32,296 nucleotides of DNA, from NCBI GenBank assembly GCA_946545285.1, contig CAMNNA010000005.1, positions 1 to 32,296 on the forward strand, written 5' to 3'. Origin of the DNA: an uncultured cyanobacterium (GTDB lineage Bacteria > Cyanobacteriota > Vampirovibrionia > Gastranaerophilales > Gastranaerophilaceae). The notes under the pieces were generated by a model. It saw only the letters and a list, made by a program, of their open reading frames with translations. It was not told where the DNA came from and made no database searches. Position numbers and translations under genes: made by a program. Below, in pieces: positions 8,406 to 17,124 of this stretch. Every line of letters starts with the position of its first letter. The stretch's first letter is position 1.

Positions 8406-9515
8406 TTATTCCGCTTTAATACAAAATGCTTCAATTAATTCTATGTCTCTTCTATTTGAGGTATTCCAGTATGTATAGTCCGGATAATAGCTCCAATATT
8501 CAGCATTTCCGCTACTGTTGCTCTCTGAGTCTGCCCATAGTACAAAATTGTATCTTCGTTTAAATCCGTAGGTAATTGATGCATTGTTGATTTCTTCAAG
8601 TTTCTTTGGTTCAAATGTTGTTCTGTTCAACCAACCGGTTTTTTTTACTTCTTGACCGTATATATTTGTAGCGATGTAGTGTAGCATGTTAATATCAGGT
8701 AATTTTTTGTTTTCTTTTGCGCATGCAATACTTGCTGCCAACCAGTAATCGGCTTCGGGATGGGAACATTTTTTTAATGCCGGAATATGGTATTCTTTAC
8801 CTTCTTCTTCATATATTCCGTTATTATTTAAAATGCTTTGACAGGCTCCTGCAGCGGTGCGGGCTTCATCTAGTGTTGGGGTAAACGGTGCTGTTACCAT
8901 ACAAACAGCATTTTCATCTTCTCCAATTTTATAAATACATTCTGATACGCTTGCATTTCGCATTGAAATTATGTCTTTACCCATGGTGTTTGGCCCATTT
9001 TTTCCGTTATAGTCAAAAAAACCATCAAGGCATAACGAGTAATCTTTAAGAGGTATAAGAGGATCTTCAATGCAATTTTTTCGCAGTGAAACAATATATG
9101 ATGTTCCGTCTATTGTCATGAATGCTGCTGGGGGGAAGTATTCACCGCTTAAATTAATTTTTCCCGGCGTTTTGATATCCTTTATATTTATTGTGTTATT
9201 ATCATATTTTATTTCGTCATAATAAAAGCAATTTGAAATATTATTTGTGTCGCATATTAAGCTTATTTTAAAATGTTTTGACAGTCCTTGTAAAAATTCG
9301 TACGTACTTCGATAGTCTGTTTTTGCAAGTCCATTATCGTGATAATTATATAAATTTAAGCCTTCAATAAATTTCGATTTTAAGACTCTTATTTTTTTAT
9401 CCTTTATAATTGTATTTATTTTTATGAATAATGAATGTATTGTCAGTGTTGCGATAAGCCCTACTACCCCTAAAACTATTAATGTTTCAGCTAATGTAAA
9501 ACCGTTATTTTTCAT
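8406..9515 (-). CDS. Type IV pilin-like / pseudopilin protein with prepilin peptidase motif
   Basis: N-terminus MKNNGFTLAETLIVLGVVGLIATLTIHSLF matches the G|FTLxE prepilin cleavage/methylation motif; large globular C-terminal domain with paired Cys. Confidence 0.88.
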   Translation of the reverse strand: MKNNGFTLAETLIVLGVVGLIATLTIHSLFIKINTIIKDKKIRVLKSKFIEGLNLYNYHDNGLAKTDYRSTYEFLQGLSKHFKISLICDTNNISNCFYYDEIKYDNNTINIKDIKTPGKINLSGEYFPPAAFMTIDGTSYIVSLRKNCIEDPLIPLKDYSLCLDGFFDYNGKNGPNTMGKDIISMRNASVSECIYKIGEDENAVCMVTAPFTPTLDEARTAAGACQSILNNNGIYEEEGKEYHIPALKKCSHPEADYWLAASIACAKENKKLPDINMLHYIATNIYGQEVKKTGWLNRTTFEPKKLEEINNASITYGFKRRYNFVLWADSESNSSGNAEYWSYYPDYTYWNTSNRRDIELIEAFCIKAE

Positions 9516-9580
9516 AATAACTTTCTCCTATGTGCGGTATTAATCACTTAATAATCATATTATACACATATAGTTTAATT

Positions 9581-9811
9581 ATGCAAGATGTTGAAAAATA
9601 TCAAAAACGATTGGCAATGAATATAAAAATTTTGCGTAAGAAAAAAAAATATTCTCAGCAAAGACTTGCGGTACTTGTTGACAGAACAAGAGAGCATATA
9701 AACAGATTGGAAACCGGAAAGGAAACTGTTGGTTTTACTACTTTTATAAAACTTGCTGAGGTATTTAATATAACCTTAGATGAACTTGCGGGTTTTGAAA
9801 AATCTGATTAA
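9581..9811 (+). CDS. XRE-family helix-turn-helix transcriptional regulator (likely start at internal ATG 9581)
   Basis: NIKILRKKKKYSQQRLAVLVDRTREHINRLETGKETVGFTTFIKLAEVFNITLDEL is a canonical HTH_3 domain; track ORF begins at 9530 but the N-terminal extension looks non-coding. Confidence 0.88.
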   Translation: MQDVEKYQKRLAMNIKILRKKKKYSQQRLAVLVDRTREHINRLETGKETVGFTTFIKLAEVFNITLDELAGFEKSD

Positions 9812-9813
9812 TT

Positions 9814-10665
9814 TTATTTTTTTGGAAATACAGCATATTTTTTCAATTTGATTTCAAAATTTGAATTAGCAGGAATTGTAAAGTTTCCACCTTTTTTAGT
9901 TAGTCCGGTAATTGGGGATGCGGCGGCTAAAACAGTATAACCAACCGCTCCGGTCGCTGTTGGTAAGATTGATAATACTGCTCCTATTGGGTTTGTTGAC
10001 ATTTTTGAAGATACTGATCGGCATTTTTTATAAAAGTTTTCACCTTTTTGATATTGGGCGGAAACTCCTTTTAGATATGCTCTGTTTCCCTTTATATTAT
10101 TAAAAAATATCCTTTTACCGTTTGCTTTTGTAATTTTTCCGTCAATTTTAACGTTTTGACCGTTGTATTTTATTGATGTTATGTCTATTTTTACCAACGC
10201 ACCGTTGCCTGTTTTTTGCCCCAGATGTATATCTTTTATGATTCCGTTAATTGTTGTTCCCGATGGAATTGTAAGATATTTTTTATAAACAGGTGATGTT
10301 GTTGTAAATGAAACGTTCGAACCTTTTGCAAGCCATGGATTAATTTTTACATTTGATTTTACTTGAAATTTTGTAAATCTGCTTATTTTAATCCCTTCAT
10401 CCTCATTCACAACAATAATATTTGGTACAGTATTTGTTTCAAAATTCAAATTCAATTTTGGAGGATGAACAGTAGATTTTGTTTTTAAAGTGGAAGGTTG
10501 CACTGATGGCAGTGGAGGTAAGACATCTTCATTCAGTTTATTAGAATTGTATTTTGCTCTGATTTGCGCATCTACTGAAGTATCAAATTCCAATGCGTAA
10601 ACGGAATTTACCAAAAATAACATCAAAAATATAACAATAAAAATCTTTGACGAACTGTTAATCAT
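9814..10665 (-). CDS. Hypothetical exported protein
   Basis: Signal peptide MINSSSKIFIVIFLMLFLVNSVYA; beta-rich C-terminal half; no confident family. Confidence 0.75.
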   Translation of the reverse strand: MINSSSKIFIVIFLMLFLVNSVYALEFDTSVDAQIRAKYNSNKLNEDVLPPLPSVQPSTLKTKSTVHPPKLNLNFETNTVPNIIVVNEDEGIKISRFTKFQVKSNVKINPWLAKGSNVSFTTTSPVYKKYLTIPSGTTINGIIKDIHLGQKTGNGALVKIDITSIKYNGQNVKIDGKITKANGKRIFFNNIKGNRAYLKGVSAQYQKGENFYKKCRSVSSKMSTNPIGAVLSILPTATGAVGYTVLAAASPITGLTKKGGNFTIPANSNFEIKLKKYAVFPKK

Positions 10666-10679
10666 CTGTTGTTCACCAT

Positions 10680-12056
10680 TTACAAATTATTTAACGCATC
10701 ATTAATCGCTTTAGCAGCCTTTTTCCCTGCTCCCATAGCATTTATCGCATTTGATTCGCCGACAGGAGCCACATCACCGCCTGCGTACACCAAAGGGATA
10801 TTTGTTTGTCTGGTTTCAGAATCTACTATTATGTAGCCTTTTTTATCAGTTTCAAGATTTAAACCGTCAGCAATTGCTGATTTTTGAATAATAGGATTCG
10901 GATTGGTTCCGAGAGCAACAATTACTGTATCAACATCAACTGTTATAAATTCTCCTGTGCCAACAGGACGTCTTCTTCCTGATTCGTCAGGTTCTCCAAG
11001 CTCCATAACCTCAAACTTCATCCCGTTTACGTATCCGTCTTTTTCAAATATTTCAACAGGGGCGTGAAGAAATTTAAAAATTACCCCTTCTTCTTTTGCG
11101 TGTCTTATTTCTTCCAACCTTGCAGGAAGTTCTTTTTCTGTTCTTCTGTAGATTATGTAAACCTCACTAAAGCCGACCCTAACAGCTGTTCTTGCAGCAT
11201 CCATTGCAACGTTCCCGCCTCCTATTACGGCAACTTTTTTCCCGACATTTAGCGGAGTAACAGAATCAGTTTTCCACGCCCCCATAAGATTTACCCTTGT
11301 TAAAAATTCATTTGCCGAATACACTCCGTTTAAATTTTCGCCTTTAATATTCATCATTTTAGGTAAACCTGCGCCGGAAGATATAAATATTGCGTCAAAT
11401 CCGTCTTGTTTTAGCTGGTTTAGAGTAATTGATTTTCCGATTATTACATTAGTTTTAAATTTAACCCCCATTTCTTCAAGGTTTTTAATCTCACGGTCTA
11501 AAAATTTTCTTGGAAGTCTAAAAGGGGGAATTCCATATCTTAATACCCCGCCTAATTTATGCAAAGCCTCGAATACAACTACTTCGTGACCGGCTTTTCT
11601 TAAATCTGCGGCAGCCGTAATTCCTGCACATCCTGAACCGACAACGGCAACTTTTTTCCCGCTTGGGATGATTTCAACTTTTTCAGCTTTTGTGTTATCG
11701 CCGACATATCTTTCTAACGCACCGATTGCTACAGGCTCTCCTTTTATACCCAAAATGCAGTTGCCTTCACATTGTCTTTCTTGTGGACAAACCCGACCGC
11801 AAACCGACGGAAGCATACTTGTTTGTCGGATAATTTCACCGGCTTTATCTAAATTTCCGTCTTTCAATGCTTTAATAAAATCAGGAATTCTAATATTTAC
11901 AGGACATCCTTGAACGCATCTTGGATTTTTGCAATTTAAACATCTGGAAACTTCAAGTTCCATTTGTTCTTTGGTAAAATTGCTTTCTACCGCATCAAAA
12001 TTTGATCTTCTTTCTATTTTATCTTGTTCTTTTACTTTTTGTCTTTCTAATACCAT
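10680..12056 (-). CDS. gltD: NAD(P)-dependent oxidoreductase, glutamate synthase small-subunit type (GltD/GltA-like)
   Basis: N-terminal Cys clusters CLNCKNPRCVQGCPVNIRIPDFI and CGRVCPQERQCEGNC; FAD/NAD(P) motifs VVGSGCAGITAAADLRKAGHEVVVFE and VIGGGNVAMDAARTA. Track start 12086 is likely too long; MVLERQ start at 12056 fits the family. Confidence 0.88.
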   Translation of the reverse strand: MVLERQKVKEQDKIERRSNFDAVESNFTKEQMELEVSRCLNCKNPRCVQGCPVNIRIPDFIKALKDGNLDKAGEIIRQTSMLPSVCGRVCPQERQCEGNCILGIKGEPVAIGALERYVGDNTKAEKVEIIPSGKKVAVVGSGCAGITAAADLRKAGHEVVVFEALHKLGGVLRYGIPPFRLPRKFLDREIKNLEEMGVKFKTNVIIGKSITLNQLKQDGFDAIFISSGAGLPKMMNIKGENLNGVYSANEFLTRVNLMGAWKTDSVTPLNVGKKVAVIGGGNVAMDAARTAVRVGFSEVYIIYRRTEKELPARLEEIRHAKEEGVIFKFLHAPVEIFEKDGYVNGMKFEVMELGEPDESGRRRPVGTGEFITVDVDTVIVALGTNPNPIIQKSAIADGLNLETDKKGYIIVDSETRQTNIPLVYAGGDVAPVGESNAINAMGAGKKAAKAINDALNNL

Positions 12057-12093
12057 ATATTTTCCTTTTGTATTAATTATAATCATATATTAT

Positions 12094-12738
12094 TTATTGT
12101 GCAACAGAATTTTGAGAATCAACAAAATATTCATGTCCGTTTTCAGATATAAAAGCTGTTAACGGGGCATTGGAATACTTCCCGCATCCGGTATCTATAC
12201 ATATTTTATCTTCCCAAATTCTGGGTTGTTCAAATTCTGTGTGTCCAAATATTATTTTTTGTTTTAAATCGTGCGGATAATCAAAAAAACTGTTTCTTAT
12301 GTATACCATATCTGACAAATTCTGTTTTTCCAACGGAATACCTTTTCTCAATCCTGCATGAATAAATAAATATTTATCAGTTAAGTAATAAGGTTTTAGA
12401 GAATTAAAAAATTTACCATGTATTTTAAAAATATTTTCATAAGACCCGTAACTTTCTATTGTTTCAACTCCGCCATAGTGTAAAAATATTTGTTTATAAT
12501 AATCATCTGTTTGCGAATGAAGAAGAGCATACTCGTGTGAGCCGATTAAATACTCGCATTCACAGGACTTTTTCAAATCAATGATTTTATCGACAACCTG
12601 TTTTGACTTTTTCCCTCGATCTATATAATCACCCATAAAAATAATTTTATCTTGCGGGGTAATTTTTATTTTATCCAATAGAAAACAAAGTTTTTCGTAT
12701 TCTCCATGAATATCGGTTATTCCTATCAACCTGCCCAT
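12094..12738 (-). CDS. PPP-type metallophosphoesterase (serine/threonine phosphatase / ApaH-like)
   Basis: Motifs TDIHGEY, GDYIDRG, GSHE (in place of GNHE), HAGL, FGHTEF. Confidence 0.87.
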   Translation of the reverse strand: MGRLIGITDIHGEYEKLCFLLDKIKITPQDKIIFMGDYIDRGKKSKQVVDKIIDLKKSCECEYLIGSHEYALLHSQTDDYYKQIFLHYGGVETIESYGSYENIFKIHGKFFNSLKPYYLTDKYLFIHAGLRKGIPLEKQNLSDMVYIRNSFFDYPHDLKQKIIFGHTEFEQPRIWEDKICIDTGCGKYSNAPLTAFISENGHEYFVDSQNSVAQ

Positions 12739-12765
12739 ATGAACATTTTAGTACAAATATAAAAA

Positions 12766-12801
12766 AAACACCGAAGTTTTTCATTTAAAACTTCGGTGTT
12801 T
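12766..12801 (-). terminator. Rho-independent terminator downstream of the Skp/OmpH-like gene
   Basis: Perfect inverted repeat aaacaccgaagtttt (12766-12780) / aaaacttcggtgttt (12787-12801), A tract on + = T tract on - strand. Confidence 0.88.
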
Positions 12802-12817
12802 AAATATTATTTAAAAA

Positions 12818-13261
12818 CTATTTTATTATTTTAACAAGTTCTTGTGTAATATCTTTACCACCGTATAACACTACACCTTTTGTCAAAACAACATCATAAC
12901 CGTCAGCTTTAGCTTTGTCAGTTATTTGTTTTGAAATTGAATTGTCAATAGTTTGAAGTTTTTGCGCATAAGCTTTATCCATTTTTTCTTTTTTAGAAAT
13001 TAATTCTTTATTATATTTTTCTTCTGCTGCCTTTTTCTTACTTGCATCTGTAATTGATGCTACATCTTTTCTAGCTTTTTCAACAAATTTAACAATTTCT
13101 TGTGCTTGTGTTTGTTGTTCTTTTTTCAATGCTTGAACTTGTGCTGATGCGTTTACAACTTGTGCAACATCAACTACTGCAATACCTTCAGCATTAGCGG
13201 TGCTAACTCCTAATCCTAAGCACAATGTAAGTGCGGATACTAAAAATAATTTTTTGCTCAT
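12818..13261 (-). CDS. OmpH/Skp-family periplasmic chaperone-like protein
   Basis: Signal peptide MSKKLFLVSALTLCLGLGVSTANA, then IAVVDVAQVVNAS...coiled coil...IDNSISKQITDKAKADGYDVVLTKGVVLYGGKDITQELVKII. Internal ATG 13261 has strong RBS (aaaggag). Confidence 0.9.
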   Translation of the reverse strand: MSKKLFLVSALTLCLGLGVSTANAEGIAVVDVAQVVNASAQVQALKKEQQTQAQEIVKFVEKARKDVASITDASKKKAAEEKYNKELISKKEKMDKAYAQKLQTIDNSISKQITDKAKADGYDVVLTKGVVLYGGKDITQELVKIIK

Positions 13262-13334
13262 GTAAATTTCTCCTTTTAAAAACTCCACTTAATACTAGCA
13301 TAAATATTTTTTTTTGCAAAGGGGGTAAAAATAA

Positions 13335-14636
13335 TTACATTTTCTTTTCTTTGGAAATGGAATCTACCCGTTCTTTTATGGCTCCAATCGGCTCGTAATA
13401 AGGGGTTACCGTCATTATTTTTGCAGCAACATCAGGGTGATGATAAATGAATTTTAATTCACTTGTTGTTAAAGGTTTTTGAGTGTGTACGTTAGCGTAA
13501 CGAACAAGTTCTAATATGTTTCTTGCTTCATGTTCGTCTTTAAATTCAATTTCTAAATTGTTATAAACATTTCTGAAACCCTTAATTCCACCGTATTCAC
13601 CTGTAGTGATCATTCGTCCTGTTTCAATAATTTCCGGTTCTCCTCGTCCTAATTCTTCAAAATCGTAAAGCTCATAATTTCTGCGATCTTTTAATGCACC
13701 GTCTGCGTGAATCCCGGATTCATGAGCAAATGCGTTATCACCAACTGCCGGCTGATTTATTGGTATCGGAACTCCGAATGCATAAGAAGTATATTTGGCA
13801 AGTTCCCACGCACGATCTAATTTTATGTTTTCATCTATTGAATATTTTCCTTTGAATCCGGCAGATTTTAAACATGCCAAAAGACATGAAACCAAATCCG
13901 CATTCCCTGCTCGTTCTCCCATTCCGTTGATTGCTGTATTTATATATGCATCGACACCGTTATCTATAGCGGCTCTTGCTCCCATCACAGAACATGCAAC
14001 AGCCATTCCTAAGTCATTATGAAAATGCAATTCAATTGCCATTTGGGTTTCTTTTGCAATTTGAGAAATTCGTGAATATGTTGTCTGCGGATCTTCAAAG
14101 CCTAAGGTGTCACAATATCTGAATCTTTTTGCGCCGGAAGATTTTGCTTCTTTTGCGTATTTTATCAAATAATTTAAATCACTTCTTGACGCGTCTTCAG
14201 CGTTAACCCCAACAATTTCCGCACCTTTATCAACTGCGCATTCTACTGCTTCTTTTGTCATTTTTATAATATCATCCGGAGTTTTTTTACCTAAATATTT
14301 TCCGTTTATCATTTGCTCTGATGTTGATTGTGAGAGATTTACGTATTTTAAATTTGGAACATTTTTAAAGGATAATTCAACATCTTCTGATATTCCTCTC
14401 ATCCAGCCCGATAATTTCGTTGTAGAAATTGTCCCGCGTCTTACAAGCTCTAAATTCCCGTTTAAATAATTTATTTCGTGTTTTGTTGTAGGGAATCCAA
14501 ATTCGGATTGAGTTATCCCCATTTTATCAAGCATTAGATTAATTATTGTTTTTTGCAGTTTTGCCAAACCCAGTCTTGATGTTTGAACCCCATCGCGATT
14601 TGTAACATCAACAAAATATATTTTATTGTCAGTCAT
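13335..14636 (-). CDS. DRE-TIM acyltransferase: isopropylmalate/homocitrate/Re-citrate synthase family
   Basis: FVDVTNRDGVQTSRLGLAKLQKTIINLMLDKMGITQSEFGFPTTKHEINYLN; HFHNDLGMAVACS; NGMGERAGNADL; HESGIHADGALKD. Confidence 0.9.
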   Translation of the reverse strand: MTDNKIYFVDVTNRDGVQTSRLGLAKLQKTIINLMLDKMGITQSEFGFPTTKHEINYLNGNLELVRRGTISTTKLSGWMRGISEDVELSFKNVPNLKYVNLSQSTSEQMINGKYLGKKTPDDIIKMTKEAVECAVDKGAEIVGVNAEDASRSDLNYLIKYAKEAKSSGAKRFRYCDTLGFEDPQTTYSRISQIAKETQMAIELHFHNDLGMAVACSVMGARAAIDNGVDAYINTAINGMGERAGNADLVSCLLACLKSAGFKGKYSIDENIKLDRAWELAKYTSYAFGVPIPINQPAVGDNAFAHESGIHADGALKDRRNYELYDFEELGRGEPEIIETGRMITTGEYGGIKGFRNVYNNLEIEFKDEHEARNILELVRYANVHTQKPLTTSELKFIYHHPDVAAKIMTVTPYYEPIGAIKERVDSISKEKKM

Positions 14637-14760
14637 TTATATCCCCTTTCACAATAATAATTGTACCATAAATAATTATCTTAACGAATACCATTTGTAA
14701 AACAACTTGCTTTTTAGCTTAAAATAGAATATTATTGATTTTAGAAGGCTGTTTTTAAAT

Positions 14761-16356
14761 ATGAAAAATACTGTAAAGTCACTTGATAAAAAAATTCAAA
14801 AAGAAATTAGAACCGGCAATGTTAAATCAGCAATTGAAATTTGTAAAAATACATTGCAAAAAGACCCGACAAATGCTGATTTGCACTTAAGACTGGGAGA
14901 TTTATATATGCAATGGCATTTAGATATTTATTCTTCCTGCCAGTATGTTGATGAAGCAATAACCGAGTATCAAATTGCACTTGAATCTTATATTGATTCT
15001 GCTCTTATATACTATAAAATAGGCAAAGCTCAGTTTTATAAAGGAGATTTGGATAAAGCAATAAATTATCTTGAAACTGCTGTCAAAAAAGATGAAAAGT
15101 TTTCAAAGGCTTACTATTTGCTTGCTCAAACTTATGTAAAAAAAGCACGATTCATTGATGCTGAAATTAATGCAAAAAAAGCAATAAAATATGATCCTTT
15201 AAGAAGTTCGAGTTCTCATTATCTTTTGCATGATATTTATTCGGTGTCATCTTTTAGGGTGTTTAAAAACAAAATAAAATCTTCTATGGAATTATTATTG
15301 TCTTTTATAACAATGCCGTTTGATTCTGAAGCAATTAAAAACGTAAAAAGGCATTTCACATATATAAAGTTTTTACCTGATTTTTTGAAAGGATATATTC
15401 AACTTCAAACAAGCGGACTTGAAAAAGCTGTAGAAACTTATTCTAATGCTATTGATAAAGCACCGGGTTTTGTTCCGTTGTATTGCCTGCTTGGTGATAT
15501 TTATTCTGCTTTAGGTCAGTATGAAGATGCCATAACAGAATATAAAATGGCTATATGGCTTGATTGTTTAAATATTCCTGCTTACAGGCACCTTTGTAAA
15601 GCTTACGAAGATATGGGCGATTATGACAATGCCGTTGAAACTTATAACAAACTTATTCAAATAATGCCCGATATGCCGGAATTTCACGCTAATTTGGCTA
15701 ATATTTTGTACGTAAAAGGAGATGTTGACGGTGCAGTTTCTCATTTTCAAACTGCGGTAACTCTAAATCCCAATAAACAGTGGACAAGCGTAATTAATCA
15801 GACATTAGGATTTGTTTTTCAAGAAGGAAAAGAAGATATTAATGCGGCGATTACATCTTATCAAAGCGCGTATCTTTTAACTCCGGAAGATATTGATATT
15901 TATGTAAATTTAGGCAGTGCTTTTTATGATAAGGAAGACTATGAAAATGCTCTGACTGTTTACAGAAATGCACTTGATCTTGATCCGCAAAATGCAAAAA
16001 TACACTGCAACTTAGGTTTTTTATATTGGGGTAAGGGTGATTTGGATGAAGCTATGAGAGAATATAAATATGCAATTGAATACGATAATTCGTACTCAAT
16101 TGCTTATAATAATTTGGGTGTAATTTATCTTGATGATTTAGGAAGAGTTCAAGAAGCAATTGAAATGTTTGAAAAAGCTGTTGAATGTAACCCGAATTAT
16201 GCGCTCGCCCATTTTAATCTGGCAAGATCAATCGCGTTAACTGGAGATAAAATTCAAGCGGCAAAACTTTATCAGGTTTCGCAAGATGTGAATAATATTA
16301 CTCACGAAATTGACCCTCAAGATATTGCTGATAAAATTAACGGACTTTTTGATTAG
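14761..16356 (+). CDS. TPR-repeat protein (no obvious signal peptide)
   Basis: About ten TPR units, e.g. YCLLGDIYSALGQYEDAITEYKMAIWLD, IHCNLGFLYWGKGDLDEAMREYKYAIEYD. Confidence 0.9.
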   Translation: MKNTVKSLDKKIQKEIRTGNVKSAIEICKNTLQKDPTNADLHLRLGDLYMQWHLDIYSSCQYVDEAITEYQIALESYIDSALIYYKIGKAQFYKGDLDKAINYLETAVKKDEKFSKAYYLLAQTYVKKARFIDAEINAKKAIKYDPLRSSSSHYLLHDIYSVSSFRVFKNKIKSSMELLLSFITMPFDSEAIKNVKRHFTYIKFLPDFLKGYIQLQTSGLEKAVETYSNAIDKAPGFVPLYCLLGDIYSALGQYEDAITEYKMAIWLDCLNIPAYRHLCKAYEDMGDYDNAVETYNKLIQIMPDMPEFHANLANILYVKGDVDGAVSHFQTAVTLNPNKQWTSVINQTLGFVFQEGKEDINAAITSYQSAYLLTPEDIDIYVNLGSAFYDKEDYENALTVYRNALDLDPQNAKIHCNLGFLYWGKGDLDEAMREYKYAIEYDNSYSIAYNNLGVIYLDDLGRVQEAIEMFEKAVECNPNYALAHFNLARSIALTGDKIQAAKLYQVSQDVNNITHEIDPQDIADKINGLFD

Positions 16357-17108
16357 TCAAATTCAGCTCTGATTAAACAAACTTCTTCTCCGGTCTGTGC
16401 TAATTTTATCATATGATTAGAAGTATTGTTTTCTTTTTCAAACGATAAACATGATATTATATCCTGTCCGTATCGAACTTCGTGTTTAAAATAAATATCT
16501 ATATTTTTTAATTTATGTTTTTTCCTAAAATCGTAATCTAATGTTTCCAATGCCCAAGTTATATAAACAACATTGTTAACGTGTCCGTTCATATCTAAAT
16601 CATCATATCTTACATGAAATATTTTTTCACTGTCCCAAGTTGTAAGAGTTTTTAATTTTCTTAATTGAAGATCATCTTCTCTTTTTTGAAATTTAATTAT
16701 TTCAGGAAATTTTTGTTCAATATTAACCAGCGATTTTGTTTTCAAATCCACCATAAGCCAAGAAGTTGTTGCGCGCAAAAGCCTTTCGCCATCACAAGTG
16801 CGTACTTCAAAATCACGATAGGCTGTTTGGCGCATAGTTCCCCTATTTTCGGTTTTTATAGTAATTTCTTCCAAATTAATCGGATATTTGTCAAATTCAA
16901 TCCTGTATCTGACTAAAAACCACCCTAGACCCTCATTGTTTAATTCAACATTCCCAAAAGGTGTATTTTTAATATTTCTTGATGCTGTTTCCTGCATTAA
17001 ATCCAATAAATATGCCGGTTTAATTGCATAGTCGGGATCTTTTCCAAGCATTGTCAGCGGAAATGTTTTTTCTAATGTATAAAAACCGTTTTGAATATCT
17101 GTAGTCAT
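16353..17108 (-). CDS. Acyl-ACP thioesterase (FatA-type, double hotdog)
   Basis: GLGWFLVRYRIEFDKYPINLEEITIKTENRG...RAYRDFEV-like region, LRATTSWLMVDLKTKSLVNI, VRYDDLDMNGHVNNVVYITWALE. Start at ATG 17108 with RBS atgaggt; the track start 17183 overlaps the upstream gene. Confidence 0.87.
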   Translation of the reverse strand: MTTDIQNGFYTLEKTFPLTMLGKDPDYAIKPAYLLDLMQETASRNIKNTPFGNVELNNEGLGWFLVRYRIEFDKYPINLEEITIKTENRGTMRQTAYRDFEVRTCDGERLLRATTSWLMVDLKTKSLVNIEQKFPEIIKFQKREDDLQLRKLKTLTTWDSEKIFHVRYDDLDMNGHVNNVVYITWALETLDYDFRKKHKLKNIDIYFKHEVRYGQDIISCLSFEKENNTSNHMIKLAQTGEEVCLIRAEFD

Positions 17109-17124
17109 GTTATTTACCTCATTT

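Noticed and set aside
8228-8434. 68-aa minus-strand ORF
   Set aside because: Overlaps both the 83-aa + ORF and the 3' end of the pseudopilin gene; looks like antisense noise.
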